Below are positions 1 through 9,163 of a stretch of 35,392 nucleotides of DNA, in pieces (within the stretch, counting starts at the first letter, position 1; each line of letters begins with the position of its first letter). The position numbers were made by a program, and so were the translations under genes. The notes under the pieces are model-generated. The model worked only from the letters and a program-made list of their open reading frames with translations, searched no databases and was not told the DNA's origin. Origin of the DNA: Planctomycetota bacterium (GTDB lineage: Bacteria > Planctomycetota > Phycisphaerae > UBA1845); contig BOJX01000027.1 in NCBI GenBank assembly GCA_016860685.1, positions 1 through 35,392 on the forward strand. Direction: 5' to 3'.

Positions 1-1878
<1,878 letters not shown>

Positions 1879-1931
1879 TTTGTGATGGCGGCGCGGGGGG
1901 TCTAGGATGGGGGCGGGATGGTTGGCAGCGG

Positions 1932-2510
1932 ATGAGCGGTGGCGAGGGAACGTCGGTTCGGCGGACGGGATGGCGCGCGTCCCTGATGACGGCGGGGATG
2001 TTGCTGGTGGTCGGGTCTGCGGCGGCGTGGTGGACGGCGCGGGCGGGCGATCTGTGCGGGCGGCTGGGCTGGGCGATCCGCTTCGACCTGCCCGGTGCGG
2101 CGCGGGCGGCGCGGTTGCCGTCGGACGAGCTTCCCTTTCTCGTGATCGACATTCCGCGGACGGACGAGCGTGGCCGCTTTGGGGTCAGCGGTCAGATCTA
2201 TCTTCAGCCGCTGGCGGAGGCAGATGACGGGAGCCTCGATCTGCTGGCGGAGCGCGTCGCTGAAATCGGGCGTCATCTGAAGATCCGGTTGATGCCGATG
2301 CGGCAGCAGGAGCGCTCCGCGGAGGACGGATCGACGGAGGTTGAGCTTCACTGTCTCGGCGAGGCGCAGGTGGTCGCGCGGGCGGGGCGCCGACGAAACG
2401 GCGCGGGGTTCGTCGCGGTGTTGGTGACGGACGGAAGACACTTTAACGACGCGGTCCTCGTGTTTGACGCCTTGACGGCGTCGATCCGACCTTCGGCTCC
2501 GGAGGATTGA
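1932..2510 (+). CDS. Hypothetical membrane-anchored protein
   Basis: I do not recognise a family. From the ATG at 1932 the protein has 192 residues. It has a short basic N-terminus (VRRTGWRAS), then one hydrophobic segment (MTAGMLLVVGSAAAWW, about residues 18-33) that reads as a signal anchor or uncleaved signal peptide. The rest is a mixed alpha/beta domain of about 150 residues without conserved Cys or His clusters, so it probably lies outside the cytoplasmic membrane. An in-frame GTG at 1875 would overlap the clpB stop but adds 19 Gly/Trp-rich residues that look unlike protein, so the ATG is preferred. It follows clpB on the same strand after 53 bases and may be cotranscribed. No strong ribosome-binding site is visible. 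Confidence 0.6.
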   Translation: MSGGEGTSVRRTGWRASLMTAGMLLVVGSAAAWWTARAGDLCGRLGWAIRFDLPGAARAARLPSDELPFLVIDIPRTDERGRFGVSGQIYLQPLAEADDGSLDLLAERVAEIGRHLKIRLMPMRQQERSAEDGSTEVELHCLGEAQVVARAGRRRNGAGFVAVLVTDGRHFNDAVLVFDALTASIRPSAPED

Positions 2511-2585
2511 GCCTTGTCCGCAGCATCGCAGGTGCGGTTGGGAAGGGTGCGAGGCGGTAGTCGGAAGTCGCGGACCCGACAACCC

Positions 2586-2670
2586 GTTGAAAAAGGGTGC
2601 GCGTCCCTCCGGGACGCGAATTTCACCGAGAACAACCGGCATTACAAAAACTGATCGTGAGTTCTTCAAC
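2586..2670. repeat. Degenerate inverted repeat, possible mobile-element remnant
   Basis: gttgaaaaag at 2586-2595 and gttcttcaac at 2661-2670 are inverted relative to each other with 8 of 10 positions matching. The right arm continues into aggctgctga. Motifs like this (tgttgaaaaa / ttcaacaggctgct) are often seen at the ends of mobile elements, from memory. There is no transposase, and target-site duplications are not evident, so this is weak. Confidence 0.3.
2600..2618. repeat. Hairpin repeat, copy 1
   Basis: The arms cgcgtccc and gggacgcg form an 8-bp perfect stem with loop tcc. The core gtccctccgggac recurs at 2809-2821. There is no T-run after it, so it is not a typical intrinsic terminator. 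Confidence 0.65.
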
Positions 2671-2808
2671 AGGCTGCTGAGTCTCCCTCTGACTTTGGCG
2701 CCCGGTGCTTTGGGTGCTCTGTCGTTGTGACGCGACGCGCATTCGGGGCTGGGGGAGGGGCGGCCGATCGGGGGGGCGAGGGCGTTTTCTTCCTCCTGAA
2801 CTTCTGTC

Positions 2809-2821
2809 GTCCCTCCGGGAC
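2809..2821. repeat. Hairpin repeat, copy 2
   Basis: This is the same 13-base core as at 2600-2618 (gtccc, tcc, gggac), with different flanks on both sides. A shared core with different flanks suggests a dispersed repeat rather than a local duplication. Confidence 0.55.
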
Positions 2822-2844
2822 TCCCGGATCCTCCGCGACGGCTT

Positions 2845-2864
2845 CCCAGCCCTGGCGGGCTGGG
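2845..2864. repeat. Short perfect palindrome
   Basis: The arms cccagccc and gggctggg (8 bp each) flank the loop tggc. It lies between copy 2 of the neighbouring hairpin repeat and the HAD hydrolase gene. No T-run follows, so a role as a repeat element or RNA stabiliser is more likely than termination. Confidence 0.55.
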
Positions 2865-3052
2865 CTGTTGCCTGACGCCCTCTCCGGGGCTGCGGTTCCC
2901 GAAACGTCATTCTCAATTCGCGGCGCGCCCTGAGGCGAGCATTCGCGCGGGCTGAAGCCTGTGGCTTGGTTTTGCGAGGTGTCTTGAGCGAAGCGCCGCG
3001 GACGGGGCGGTGAAACTGGGCAGTTGTGCGGGGCGGGATTAGACTTCCCCGG

Positions 3053-3772
3053 ATGCTCAGGGCGATCGGACAGCGCGGCGCTGCGGTGGAGGCGCTTTTT
3101 CTGGATTTCTACGGCACGCTCAGCGCCGATGATCATGCGGCGGTGGAAAGCGCCTGTCGCGCCGTGGTGGAATCCTACGCTCTTCCGGTAACGTCGCAGG
3201 AATTCGCGGTGCGCTGGGGCGAAGTGTTCTTCCGCACGATCGAGTCGGCGAATCATGAGCGCTTCGCCACGCTGCACGAGTGTGAATGTCGCAGTCTCGT
3301 CGAGACCCTGCGGGGGATGGGCGTGCGCCCCGGCGACCCGGAGCCGCACGTGGCCGTGTTGAAGTCGTACTGGCAGAATCCGCCGCTGCACGACGACGTG
3401 CGGGAGTTGCTCGACGGATTGAGGGTTCCGGTTTGTTGCGTGTCCAACGCGGACCGGGACGACATCGAGTCCGCGATGGCGCTGCACGGCCTGCGGTTCG
3501 ACGCGTATATCACGTCAGAATGCGCCCGTGCGTACAAGCCGGAGGAGCGGATCTTCCGGCTGGCGGCGGAAAAGCTCGGCGTCGATCCGGCGCGGGTCAT
3601 GCACGTGGGCGACTCGTTGCACAGCGACGTGGGCGGGGCGCGGAAGCTGGGGATCCGCACGACCTGGATCTGCCGCGAGAAGCGGATTCATGACGTCGGG
3701 ACATGCGCGCCGGATCACACGATCCGCTCGCTGCGTGAGCTACCGGCGCTGCTGGGCGGCGATACAGGTTGA
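3053..3772 (+). CDS. HAD-superfamily hydrolase
   Basis: This is a cytoplasmic phosphatase-like or dehalogenase-like hydrolase of the haloacid dehalogenase superfamily, 239 residues from the ATG at 3053. All four HAD motifs are visible: motif I FLDFYGTL with nucleophile Asp18 and Tyr in place of the second Asp; motif II CCVSNAD; motif III the Lys in YKPEERIF; motif IV HVGDSLHSDVGGAR. The helical stretch between motifs I and II is a type I cap. Tyr at the second motif I position is known in haloacid dehalogenases and some nucleotidases, so the substrate cannot be named. A GTG at 3026 would add nine residues with no domain content. The stop lies 29 bases before the polA ATG, so the two genes may share a transcript. 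Confidence 0.85.
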   Translation: MLRAIGQRGAAVEALFLDFYGTLSADDHAAVESACRAVVESYALPVTSQEFAVRWGEVFFRTIESANHERFATLHECECRSLVETLRGMGVRPGDPEPHVAVLKSYWQNPPLHDDVRELLDGLRVPVCCVSNADRDDIESAMALHGLRFDAYITSECARAYKPEERIFRLAAEKLGVDPARVMHVGDSLHSDVGGARKLGIRTTWICREKRIHDVGTCAPDHTIRSLRELPALLGGDTG

Positions 3773-3801
3773 TTCCCCTTCGGCGAGGTCCGCGACAGGC
3801 G

Positions 3802-6636
3802 ATGCCCGAAACCCTTTACCTCATCGACGGCCACTACCAGATGTTCCGGGCGTTTTATGCGCCGTTTCGCGACCTCTCCAGTCCGACCGGCGAGCCGACG
3901 AAGGCGACGCACGTTTTCTGTCAGATGCTGCTGGGGCTGCTGCGCGACCGCAAGCCTGACTACCTCGCGGTGGTGATGGACGTCAGCGATGAGACCGTGT
4001 TCCGGCGCGACATCGATCCCGAATACAAGGCACATCGTGAACCCGCGCCGGAGGACTTCGAGGTCCAGTTCAACCGGGTCGTGCAGATCATCGAGCGCGT
4101 CGGGATTCCGATCTTCCGCGTCCCCGGTTTCGAGGCGGACGACGTGGCGGCGACGATCGCCGAGCGCCTGCGCGACCGGGACGTGATCTGCTACCTGGTC
4201 AGCCGGGACAAGGATCTGGATCAATTGCTCAGTGATCGGGTCCACATTTTCGACCCCACGAAGGAGGAGGTCGTCACGCCGGAGTCGCTCGTGACGTCAA
4301 AAGGGTACGCGCCGGAGAAGGCGGTCGAGATTCAGACGCTCACCGGCGACTCGACGGACAACGTGCCGGGCGTGAAAGGGATCGGTCCGAAGACCGCGGT
4401 CAAACTGATCGAAAGATACGGAACGGCGGCGGAGGTGGTGCGTCATGCGGCGGAGCAGACGCCGAAGATGCGGGAGAACCTTGAGGCGTTCGCGGAGCGG
4501 CTGGACACCGTGCGGGCGCTGGTGACGCTGCGGCGGGACGTTCCGGTGACGTTTGAGCTTAAGCGTTGCCGGGTGGGGGCGTTTGATCTTGGCGCGGCGT
4601 TGCCGCTTTTTGAGGAGCTGGGGTTCAAGACGCTGCGACAGAACTGGGCGCAGCTTGCGGCCGCGGCCGGGGGGGGCGCTGAGACCGCGACGTCATCGAC
4701 CGGATCGGCCGGCGCCGGGCAGGATCGGGCGTCAGGCGCGCCGGCGGGCGCAGGACTGTTGTTCTCGCTGGAGGAGGCGCCGTCGGACGTTCCGTCGCGG
4801 TATGAGCTGGTGGATACGCCCGAGGCGCTGGAAACGATGTGCGCCGAGCTTCGGCGGGCGGGGCGGTTCGCGTTCGACACGGAGACGACGGGTCTGAACC
4901 CGGTTCATGCGAAGCTGGTCGGGGCGTCGTTCGCCACGGCGGCGGGGCGGGCGTGGTACGTGGCGGTGCGGTCGAGCGCGGGGCGCACGCTGCCGGAGGC
5001 GCTGGTCGTCGAGAAGCTGCGTCCGCTGCTGGAGGATCCGGCGATTCCGAAGATCGGGCAGAACCTCAAGTACGACATGCTGATGCTCCGTCAGACAGGC
5101 ATCCGCGTGCGCGGCGCGTTGTTCGACACGATGCTGGCGAGTTTTCTGCTGGAGCCGCTGCGTTCCTCGCACGGTCTGGACGCGCTGGCGCAGGGCCTGC
5201 TCGGACACCGCATGATCCCGATCACGGACCTGATCGGCAGCGGGCGGAAGCAGATTTCGATGGATCACGTCGAGACGGCGCGCATCTGCGAGTACGCGGC
5301 GGAGGACGCGGATTACACCTGGCGCCTCGGGGAGCTTTTTGAGAAGAAGCTCGCGGGCAGTCCGGTGGAGCGTCTTTTCCGCGAGACGGAGATGCCGCTG
5401 GTCGAGGTGCTGACCGAGATGGAGCACAACGGCGTGGCGATCGACGAGAAACGCCTCGCCGACCTGGGGACGGTGATGGAGGCGGACCTGGAGCGGCTTC
5501 GCCAGCAGGTGTACGACCACGTCGGGCATCCTTTCAACCTCGACTCGACGCGCCAGCTCGGTGAGGTTCTTTATGACGAGCTGAAGCTGCCGGTCCTCAA
5601 GAAGACGAAGACGGGCCGGAGCACCGACGCCGAGTCGCTCGAAGGCATCCTCGAGCAGGTCGATCACCCGGTTCCGAAGCTGCTGCTGGAATACCGGGAG
5701 ATCTTCAAGCTCAAGAGCACGTACGTGGACACGCTGCCGAAGATGGTGAGCCGGCGGACGGGGCGCATCCACGCCTCCTATCATCAGGCCGGAGCGGTGA
5801 CCGGGCGGTTGTCGTCGAGCGATCCGAACCTTCAGAACATTCCGATCCGGACGCCGCTGGGGCGTAAGATCCGCGAGGCGTTCGTTGCGGGCGCGCCGGA
5901 CACGGTGCTGCTGGCGGCGGATTACTCGCAGATCGAGCTGCGGTTGCTCGCGCACTTCTGCAAGGATGAGGCGCTGCTGGAGGCGTTTCAGCGCGGCGAG
6001 GACATTCACCGCTTCGTTGCGTCGCAGGTACACGACGTCCCGATCGAGCGCGTGACGCCGGAACAGCGCAGCGCCGCCAAGGCGGTCAACTTCGGCATCA
6101 TTTACGGACAGACGGCGTTCGGACTTTCGCGCGGGCTGGGCATTTCGCAGACGGAGGCGAAGGCGTTCATTGATCGTTACTTCCGGCGCTACCCCGGAAT
6201 CCGGGCGTTCATTGACCAGTGCGTGGCGTCGGCGCGGCGCAACGGTTACGCGGAGACGATCCTCGGCCGCCGGCGCCCGATCCGGGAGCTGGAGTCGCAG
6301 AACCGCCAGCAGGCGTCCTTCGGCGAGCGGATCGCGGTCAATACCGTGGTGCAGGGGTCGGCTGCGGACCTGATCAAGCGGGCGATGGTGGACATTCACC
6401 GGGAGCTGGAGGGTTCCCGCGTCGAGTCCGCGGGGACGAAATCGAAGTCGAGGGCCGAGGCGTATACCGCTCGGATGCTGATGCAGGTGCATGACGAACT
6501 GGTCTTCGAGGTCGCGGAAGCGTCGGTCGAGCGGGAGGCGCGGATGATTCGCGAGAAGATGATGAACGCGATCCCGCTGGAGGTTCCGATCGTGGTGGAC
6601 CTGGGGTGGGCGAAGAACTGGCTGGCGGCGAAGTGA
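3802..6636 (+). CDS. polA: DNA polymerase I with intact proofreading domain
   Basis: This enzyme fills gaps and removes RNA primers in replication and repair. It has 944 residues from the ATG at 3802. The N-terminal 5' nuclease domain (about 1-285) starts LYLIDGHYQMFRAFY and contains FEADDVAAT and GDSTDNVPGVKGIGPKTA. A Gly/Ala/Thr-rich linker (about 285-325) follows. The 3'-5' exonuclease domain keeps Exo I FDTETTGL (Asp359, Glu361), Exo II QNLKYD and Exo III YAAEDADYTW, so proofreading should be active, unlike in Taq-type enzymes. Polymerase motif A is DYSQIELRLLAHF (Asp707), motif B is KAVNFGIIYGQTAFGLS and motif C is QVHDELVFEV (Asp898). About 16-20 extra residues (EGSRVESAGTKSKSRAE) precede motif C. 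A TTG at 3769 overlapping the previous stop is a poorer start. Confidence 0.97.
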   Translation: MPETLYLIDGHYQMFRAFYAPFRDLSSPTGEPTKATHVFCQMLLGLLRDRKPDYLAVVMDVSDETVFRRDIDPEYKAHREPAPEDFEVQFNRVVQIIERVGIPIFRVPGFEADDVAATIAERLRDRDVICYLVSRDKDLDQLLSDRVHIFDPTKEEVVTPESLVTSKGYAPEKAVEIQTLTGDSTDNVPGVKGIGPKTAVKLIERYGTAAEVVRHAAEQTPKMRENLEAFAERLDTVRALVTLRRDVPVTFELKRCRVGAFDLGAALPLFEELGFKTLRQNWAQLAAAAGGGAETATSSTGSAGAGQDRASGAPAGAGLLFSLEEAPSDVPSRYELVDTPEALETMCAELRRAGRFAFDTETTGLNPVHAKLVGASFATAAGRAWYVAVRSSAGRTLPEALVVEKLRPLLEDPAIPKIGQNLKYDMLMLRQTGIRVRGALFDTMLASFLLEPLRSSHGLDALAQGLLGHRMIPITDLIGSGRKQISMDHVETARICEYAAEDADYTWRLGELFEKKLAGSPVERLFRETEMPLVEVLTEMEHNGVAIDEKRLADLGTVMEADLERLRQQVYDHVGHPFNLDSTRQLGEVLYDELKLPVLKKTKTGRSTDAESLEGILEQVDHPVPKLLLEYREIFKLKSTYVDTLPKMVSRRTGRIHASYHQAGAVTGRLSSSDPNLQNIPIRTPLGRKIREAFVAGAPDTVLLAADYSQIELRLLAHFCKDEALLEAFQRGEDIHRFVASQVHDVPIERVTPEQRSAAKAVNFGIIYGQTAFGLSRGLGISQTEAKAFIDRYFRRYPGIRAFIDQCVASARRNGYAETILGRRRPIRELESQNRQQASFGERIAVNTVVQGSAADLIKRAMVDIHRELEGSRVESAGTKSKSRAEAYTARMLMQVHDELVFEVAEASVEREARMIREKMMNAIPLEVPIVVDLGWAKNWLAAK

Positions 6637-6818
6637 GGCCGGGGGCGGCGGCAGGACGAAGGACTCCCGGTTTTTCAGGGCGGTGGCGGAGTTTCGCCGT
6701 CCGGGCTTGACAGGTTCTGACAGAGGGGTGCGCCGTTTTCGCGGGTTCAGTCGATACAATCCGTGGCGGCGGGGCGGCTGAAGCGGCGAGTGCCACGGCA
6801 AATGAAAAAGGAAAATAT

Positions 6819-7643
6819 ATGCGCGCGATGATGAGTTTGCTGACGTGGATGACGGGTGCGGCAGGGGTGGTGCAGGCGGGCGAGATGCCGTGGGTGAAGG
6901 ACTGGACGACCGCCCAGCAGACCGCGAAGTCCACCGGCAAGATCGTGATGGTCGACTTTTACACGGACTGGTGCGGCTGGTGCAAGCGGCTGGACAAGGA
7001 CACGTACACGGACACGAAAGTCGTGCAGCTCGCGTCACAGTTCGTTCCGATCAAGCTGAACGCGGAGAAGGACGGGGTCGAGGTCGCGCAGAAGTACAAG
7101 GATCATGTTCAGGGCTTTCCGACGATTCTTTTCGTCGATGCACAAGGCGAGTTGGTCGGGAAGATCGGCGGATACCTTCCGGCGGGGCCCTTCGCCGAGC
7201 AGATGACGAAAATCAAGGACGGTCACGAGCGCTATCAGACGGCGCTGAAGACGTTGAAGGATAAACCGGACGACGGCGAAGCAAACGCCGTGGTCGCGTG
7301 GGCGCTATCCAACCGGGGCAAGCGCGAGGATGCGGAGAAAGCGTTGGCGAAGGCTGAGGCGGCGAAGTACGTGGGCAACGTCCTCGGCGACGCGTACAAC
7401 GGCATCGGCGACCTGTACCAGACCGCCGGACAGTTCGACAAGGCGATCGAGTTCTTCACCAAGGCCGACACCAACATCAAGGATCCGCAGATTCGCTCGT
7501 ACGCGCTGGTCTCGATCGCGTACTGCCACCTCCAGAAGGGCGATCGCGCCGCGGCGAAGAAGGCGGCCGAGGCATTTGTGCAGAAGCCCTGGGCGACGCC
7601 GGAGTACATTGAGATGGCGAAGCAGATCATCGCCGGCGGCTGA
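6819..7643 (+). CDS. Exported thioredoxin-fold protein with TPR-like C-terminus
   Basis: The protein has 274 residues. It starts at an ATG preceded by aaaaagga with good spacing. The N-terminus (MRAMMSLLTWMTGAAGVVQA) reads as a signal peptide with likely cleavage after VQA, so it should act in the periplasm. Residues about 25-135 form a thioredoxin fold: GKIVMVDFYTDWCGWCKRL carries a WCGWC redox pair, and GFPTILFVDAQG contains the cis-proline. This resembles the C-terminal domain of DsbD and related thioredoxin_7 proteins. Residues about 145-274 are Ala-rich helical pairs (ALSNRGKREDAEKALAKAE, YNGIGDLYQTAGQFDKAIEFF) that read as two or three TPR units. The partner is unknown; disulfide reduction or isomerisation is likely. 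A possible -10 (tacaat, 6755-6760) has no convincing -35. Confidence 0.85.
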   Translation: MRAMMSLLTWMTGAAGVVQAGEMPWVKDWTTAQQTAKSTGKIVMVDFYTDWCGWCKRLDKDTYTDTKVVQLASQFVPIKLNAEKDGVEVAQKYKDHVQGFPTILFVDAQGELVGKIGGYLPAGPFAEQMTKIKDGHERYQTALKTLKDKPDDGEANAVVAWALSNRGKREDAEKALAKAEAAKYVGNVLGDAYNGIGDLYQTAGQFDKAIEFFTKADTNIKDPQIRSYALVSIAYCHLQKGDRAAAKKAAEAFVQKPWATPEYIEMAKQIIAGG

Positions 7644-7652
7644 GTCGTCGCA

Positions 7653-7679
7653 CCGGACGCGGGTCCGGTCCGCGTCCGG
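7653..7679 (+). terminator. Stable hairpin after the thioredoxin-fold gene
   Basis: The arms ccggacgcg (7653-7661) and cgcgtccgg (7671-7679) give a 9-bp stem with a 9-base loop, starting nine bases after the stop codon. No T-run follows, so it more likely protects the 3' end or assists the terminator 22 bases downstream. Confidence 0.5.
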
Positions 7680-7701
7680 AGATACGTCGTCATCACGATA
7701 G

Positions 7702-7730
7702 CGCCGGGGTCTGCACGACCCCGGCGTTTT
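7702..7730 (+). terminator. Rho-independent terminator
   Basis: The arms cgccggggt and accccggcg form a 9-bp GC-rich stem around loop ctgcacg, followed at once by tttt. This closes the thioredoxin-fold transcript before waaA, so waaA probably has its own promoter. Confidence 0.75.
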
Positions 7731-7783
7731 CGTCGGGCGACCGCCGACTGTTGAGCGAAGGAAGGCGCGGGTACGATCGGCGC

Positions 7784-9103
7784 ATGCGCTGGGTCGCGGA
7801 TTTCTGCTACGTTCTTGCGGGGCTGGTCTACCTGCCCGTCGGGCTTTACAACGCCTTCGTTCGCGGAAAGAACCGCCGCGGGTGGGGTCAGCGCTTCGGG
7901 GCGGTTCCGCGCTTTGAGGTGGGCCGGCGGCGCCTCTGGATTCACGCGGTGTCGCTCGGGGAGGTGAACGCGACGCCCGCGCTCGTTGAGGGGCTGCGCC
8001 GCGTCCGTCCTGATCTGGACGTCGTGGTTTCAACGACGACGGATACCGGGTTCGCCCGCGCAACGGCGCTTTACGGCGCGGATCGCGTGTTCCGCTTTCC
8101 GCTCGACTTCAGCTTCGCTGTCCGCCGGGCGCTCGACTGCGTGCATCCCGAGCTGATCGTGCTTGTCGAACTGGAGGTCTGGTTCAACCTGGTTCACGAG
8201 GCGGACCGGCGGGGGATTCCGATCGCGGTCGTCAACGGGCGGCTGACCGAGCGCAGCGCGAGCAGACTCGCTCGCCTCGGAGGGATCGCCCGGAGCATGT
8301 TCCGCCGGCTGACGTGGGTGGGGGCGCAGGACGCGACCATCGCAGCGCGGTTCGAGCGCCTCGGAACGTCGCCGGAGCGGATCGAGATCACGTCCTCGAT
8401 GAAGTGGGACACGGCGACCGTCGCGGACCGCGTTCCAGGGACGGACGAGCTTCGGGTCGCGCTGGGGCTGGGCGAGAACGAAGTGCTGTGGGTCTGCGGC
8501 AGCACAGGCGATGACGAGGAGCTCCCGCTGCTGGAGGCGTTTCGCGCCTTGCTGGCGGGATCGACGGGCGCGGCACAGACTCCGACGTCGCCGCGGCTGG
8601 CGATCGTTCCACGAAAACCCGAGCGGTTCAACGACGTGGCGCGCCTGATTGAGCGCTGCGGGTTCGGCGTCGTTCGGCGCAGCCTGTGTCCCGACGGCAC
8701 GTCCACGCCGCGCGGAGACGTTCGTGCGGTGATTCTCGGAGACACGCTGGGGGAGCTGCGGAAGTTCTACGCGCTGGCGCGGATCGTGTACGTGGGGCGT
8801 TCGCTGGTTCCGCTGGGAGGGTCGGACCCGATCGAGGCGGCCGCGCTGGGTCGGGCAGTGCTTTGCGGACCGCACATGAACAACTTTGAGGCGCCGGTTG
8901 CGGCGTTGGCGGAAGCGGGCGCGCTGCGGCGTGTCGGAAGCACGACAGAGCTGGCGGCGGCGGTGCGGGACTGGCTGTCCGATCCGGCGGCGCTCGCGGA
9001 GCGCGGCGAGAAGGCGCGTCGCGTCGTAGTGGCGCATCAGGGCGCGACGGCGCGCACCGTCGATCGTCTCGCGGCGATCCTTCGCAGGCGCTTGCCGTCG
9101 TAA
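7784..9103 (+). CDS. waaA: 3-deoxy-D-manno-octulosonic acid (Kdo) transferase
   Basis: WaaA/KdtA moves Kdo from CMP-Kdo to the lipid A precursor on the cytoplasmic face of the inner membrane, a defining step of lipopolysaccharide synthesis. The product has 439 residues, close to the usual 420-430. The N-terminal hydrophobic segment (CYVLAGLVYLPVGLY) is the membrane anchor. HAVSLGEVNATPAL carries the catalytic Glu (Glu60). VSTTTDTGFARA, FRFPLDFSFAVRRAL, LIVLVELEVWFNL and VVNGRLTERS are typical of the GT30 N-terminal domain. The donor-binding half has WVCGSTGDDEE, LAIVPRKPERF, IVYVGRSLVPLGGSDPIEAAALG and CGPHMNNFEAP. The ATG at 7784 is preferred over a TTG at 7751 because it directly precedes the anchor. 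Whether one or several Kdo residues are transferred cannot be judged. Confidence 0.95.
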   Translation: MRWVADFCYVLAGLVYLPVGLYNAFVRGKNRRGWGQRFGAVPRFEVGRRRLWIHAVSLGEVNATPALVEGLRRVRPDLDVVVSTTTDTGFARATALYGADRVFRFPLDFSFAVRRALDCVHPELIVLVELEVWFNLVHEADRRGIPIAVVNGRLTERSASRLARLGGIARSMFRRLTWVGAQDATIAARFERLGTSPERIEITSSMKWDTATVADRVPGTDELRVALGLGENEVLWVCGSTGDDEELPLLEAFRALLAGSTGAAQTPTSPRLAIVPRKPERFNDVARLIERCGFGVVRRSLCPDGTSTPRGDVRAVILGDTLGELRKFYALARIVYVGRSLVPLGGSDPIEAAALGRAVLCGPHMNNFEAPVAALAEAGALRRVGSTTELAAAVRDWLSDPAALAERGEKARRVVVAHQGATARTVDRLAAILRRRLPS

Positions 9104-9163
9104 CCCGTTCTCGGCGCACAAACGTGGCGGTGGTGGCGAACCGGCAACCCGGCGGAGCCTACG

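Larger units (their letters stand above)
2511..3052. other. Non-coding stretch rich in hairpin repeats
   Basis: This 540-base gap between the anchored protein and the HAD hydrolase gene holds no convincing gene on either strand. Short open frames here are Pro/Arg/Gly-rich with no initiation signals. It contains two copies of gtccctccgggac (within 2600-2618 and 2809-2821), a palindrome at 2845-2864, and a degenerate inverted repeat at 2586-2595 and 2661-2670. Around 2948-2970 it reads gcgggctgaagcctgtggc, which resembles another short repeat type common in related genomes (from memory). It looks like a repeat landing site. Confidence 0.6.

Noticed and set aside
2727-2933. Open frame of 68 codons in the repeat-rich gap
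   Set aside because: It runs through the hairpin repeats, has no ribosome-binding site and a Gly/Pro/Arg-rich translation.
6707-6760. ttgaca ... tacaat upstream of the thioredoxin-fold gene
   Set aside because: The spacing is about 42 bases, far too long for one promoter; only the tacaat might be used.
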